43,137 bases of DNA from Myxococcota bacterium (GTDB lineage Bacteria > Myxococcota_A > UBA796 > UBA2385). The position numbers and the translations under genes were made by a program. Each line of letters starts with the position of its first letter. Position 1 is the stretch's first letter. Shown here one piece after another: positions 41,407-43,137 of this stretch. The stretch is taken from contig JAKLKF010000063.1 in NCBI GenBank assembly GCA_023150805.1, positions 1 to 43,137 on the forward strand. Direction: 5' to 3'. The notes under the pieces were generated by a model, which was given only the letters and a program-made list of their open reading frames with translations, was not told where the DNA came from and made no database searches.

Positions 41407-43137
41407 TCAGTGGTGCTCGGTGGCGGCGCCACCGGTGCCATGGTGCTCGCCCGCGGGCTGGCCTGAGGCGTCCTCGTGCGACGCGTCGCCGAGGCCGCCC
41501 CCGTGGCCGCCGCCGTGGGCGACGCTGGGGATGTGGTTGATGCGGGCGAGGTAGCGCACGCCGTTCTTGTTGTTCAGCTCGGCGAGCATCGCGTAGGCGC
41601 GAGGCTCGGCGAAGAGCTTGCCGAGCTTGCTGTCGGCTTCCTTGGCGTTTCCGAAGACCATCGCGTCGGCCGGGCAGGCCTTGGCACAGGCCGTCAGCTC
41701 GTCCAGCGCCTGGTGGGGGACCGTCTGGTCGAAGCCCTGGTCGCGGTAGTGGTCCTTGACCTCCCGCAGGCGCTGCACGCAGAAGGTGCACTTCTCCATG
41801 ACGCCCATGTCCCGGGTCGAGACCTCGGGGTTGAGCATCAGGTTGAAGCTCTCGGGCCACCGGTAGGTGTGGAAGTTGAAGCGCCGCGCCGTGAAGGGGC
41901 AGTTGTTGGCGCAGTACCGGGTGCCCACGCACCGGTTGTAGATCATTGCGTTGAGGCCATCGAGGTTGTGGTAGGTCGCGAGGACCGGACACACTCCCTC
42001 GCACGGGGCGTGGCTGCAGTGCTGGCACATGATCGGCTGGAAGCGGACGTCGGGCTCCTCGCCCTCACCCTCCCAGTAGCGGGAAAGGCGGATCCAGCCC
42101 ATGTACCGCGACCGCTTCATCTGATCGGGGCCGACGACGGGGATGTTGTTCTCGGCGTGGCAGGCCGTCATGCACGCGCCGCAGCCCGTGCAGCGGTTCA
42201 GGTCCACTGCGAGGGCGAAGCGGTAGACGGGGTGCTCGGGCTCGGGGAACATGTCGTTCAGCCCGACGTCCGTCAGCCGCTTGTCCACCGGCGGGTGGTG
42301 CATCGGAACGATGCTGCCGGGAGCGCCTCCCGCCGCAAGGTCGTCCTTGGACACCACGTAGTTGATGAACCGGCCCTGCTGGTCCAGCTCGCCCAGGTAG
42401 GGCACGCTGCGGGCCTTGGTGCCCGAGCGGGCAACGCTGCCCTTCGTGGAGACGAAGCGCATCGCGCCCGCCGCGTCGAGCTGGGCGCCCAGCAACCTCA
42501 TTGGGTTGGCTCCGAACTTCGTGTAGCGCCCGCCCTTCTGCTTGCCGTTGCCCAGCACGACGGCCACGACGTCCTGCCGGATGCCGCGGCTCTCGAACCA
42601 GTCGACCTCGATCTCGGCGCCGTTGGCCGAGACCTTGACCATGTCGCCTTCGGCCAGGCCGAGCTTCTCGGCCGTGGCGGGGTGGATCTCCGCCCAGGTC
42701 GTCCAGGACCAGGAGGACACCGGCTCGGGCACCTCCTGCGCCCAGGGCTTGTTGGCGTGGCGGCCGTCGTACAGGAAGGGGTGGGGGAAGACCATCAGGG
42801 TCACCCCGCCGTCCCCGGCCACCTGGCCCTCGGCGACGGGCGCCGTGGCGAGCTGGACGGTGGCCCCCTGCGCGGGCGCCCCGGCGAACCAGCCACCGCG
42901 CTGCAGGGTCTGCACCCACCAGCCGTCGAAGTCGCCCGGCTGACCTGCGGCGGTCCAGACCACCGCCTTCCACCAGGCCTTCAGGTAGGAGCCGTAGTCG
43001 GGCGCGTCCAGGCCGGGCATCGGCACGGCGACCAGGGTGGGGCCGGCGGCGTCGACCGGCGCGGCGGCGTCGACCGGCGCGGCGGCGTCGACCGGCGCGG
43101 CGGCGTCGACCGGCGCGGCGGCGTCGACCGGCGCGGC
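41407..43137 (-). CDS. actB: Alternative complex III subunit ActB (molybdopterin-like/Fe-S protein), partial at the right edge
   Basis: The last 576 residues of a larger protein; the open frame continues past the window. The visible start is a repeat of AAPVDA and then the end of a molybdopterin-oxidoreductase-like domain (WTTWAEIHPATAEKLGLAEG, VKVSANGAEIEVDWFESRGI). From about 42300 downward is a PsrB/NrfC-like Fe-S domain with four cysteine sets: CTGCGACMTACH, CQHCSHAPCEGVCP, CVGTRYCANNCPF and CTFC with CAKACP, enough for three [4Fe-4S] and one [3Fe-4S] cluster, as in ActB. The C-terminus is Gly/His-rich (HGGGHGGGLGDASHED). It transfers electrons inside alternative complex III. actA, if present, lies further upstream, outside the window. 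Confidence 0.95.
   Translation of the reverse strand, partial: AAPVDAAAPVDAAAPVDAAAPVDAAAPVDAAGPTLVAVPMPGLDAPDYGSYLKAWWKAVVWTAAGQPGDFDGWWVQTLQRGGWFAGAPAQGATVQLATAPVAEGQVAGDGGVTLMVFPHPFLYDGRHANKPWAQEVPEPVSSWSWTTWAEIHPATAEKLGLAEGDMVKVSANGAEIEVDWFESRGIRQDVVAVVLGNGKQKGGRYTKFGANPMRLLGAQLDAAGAMRFVSTKGSVARSGTKARSVPYLGELDQQGRFINYVVSKDDLAAGGAPGSIVPMHHPPVDKRLTDVGLNDMFPEPEHPVYRFALAVDLNRCTGCGACMTACHAENNIPVVGPDQMKRSRYMGWIRLSRYWEGEGEEPDVRFQPIMCQHCSHAPCEGVCPVLATYHNLDGLNAMIYNRCVGTRYCANNCPFTARRFNFHTYRWPESFNLMLNPEVSTRDMGVMEKCTFCVQRLREVKDHYRDQGFDQTVPHQALDELTACAKACPADAMVFGNAKEADSKLGKLFAEPRAYAMLAELNNKNGVRYLARINHIPSVAHGGGHGGGLGDASHEDASGQPAGEHHGTGGAATEHH
43051..43137 (-). repeat. 18-bp in-frame tandem repeat in actB (AAPVDA units)
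   Basis: At least five copies of GTCGACCGGCGCGGCGGC (starts at 43051, 43069, 43087, 43105, 43123), almost identical, reach the window edge. On the minus strand each codes for Ala-Ala-Pro-Val-Asp-Ala. Identity at third positions shows recent expansion. Confidence 0.9.

Noticed and set aside
43051..43137. CRISPR or non-coding satellite
   Set aside because: The 18-bp units have no spacers and are in frame with actB.

Overview
The window is very GC-rich, with almost every third codon position G or C. It carries family signatures typical of Myxococcota and related former deltaproteobacteria: several Ser/Thr protein kinases, an FHA protein, PilZ domains of the myxobacterial kind, a DUF4388-like protein, lipoproteins with Asp-Gly-Gly linkers and RCC1-like repeats, and an alternative complex III (act) operon in place of a bc1 complex. 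I infer an uncultured or little-studied myxobacterium-like, aerobically respiring Gram-negative organism; no rRNA or tRNA gene is present to fix the taxonomy.

Layout. (1) 28-823 (-): a secreted protein of unknown function whose signal peptide is interrupted by a 12-base G tract. (2) 1038-8115 (-): a probable operon reading kinase-Lon-CHASE2 fusion, FecR protein, RCC1-repeat lipoprotein, sigma-like protein, small unknown protein, methyltransferase. It would join envelope sensing, phosphorylation, proteolysis and possibly transcription. (3) 8300-10555 (+): katG catalase-peroxidase, followed by a terminator and a convergent secreted unknown protein (10623-12254). (4) 12369-18801 (+): a membrane kinase with a beta-propeller-like tail, an FHA/winged-helix protein, a radical SAM enzyme and a second radical-SAM-like protein without the cluster motif. 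(5) 18827-21595 (-): a metallophosphoesterase lipoprotein, a small membrane protein and a small outer-membrane-like protein. (6) 21596-21967: an intergenic region with five copies of a 23-26 bp element at 31-32 bp spacing, in two opposed blocks. (7) 21968-26108 (+): a MoxR / DUF58 / membrane protein operon, convergent with an alanine-rich TPR-like protein. (8) 28003-30194 (+): purC-purF. (9) 30252-33461 (+): a DnaK-like chaperone fused to a PilZ-like domain. (10) fabG and efp (-), divergent from an epmB-type radical SAM aminomutase, then a PilZ-like/DUF4388-like/degenerate J-domain protein (+). (11) 37630-43137 (-): actF, actE, actD, actC and actB; actB runs off the right edge.

The most unusual items are the kinase-Lon-CHASE2 fusion and its operon, the DnaK-PilZ fusion with a pseudo-J-domain protein nearby, the spaced repeat array before moxR, the radical SAM pair, and sequence-level signs of CTG start codons and of short-leader or leaderless promoters with a shared TA(C/G)(A/G)CT-type -10 box.
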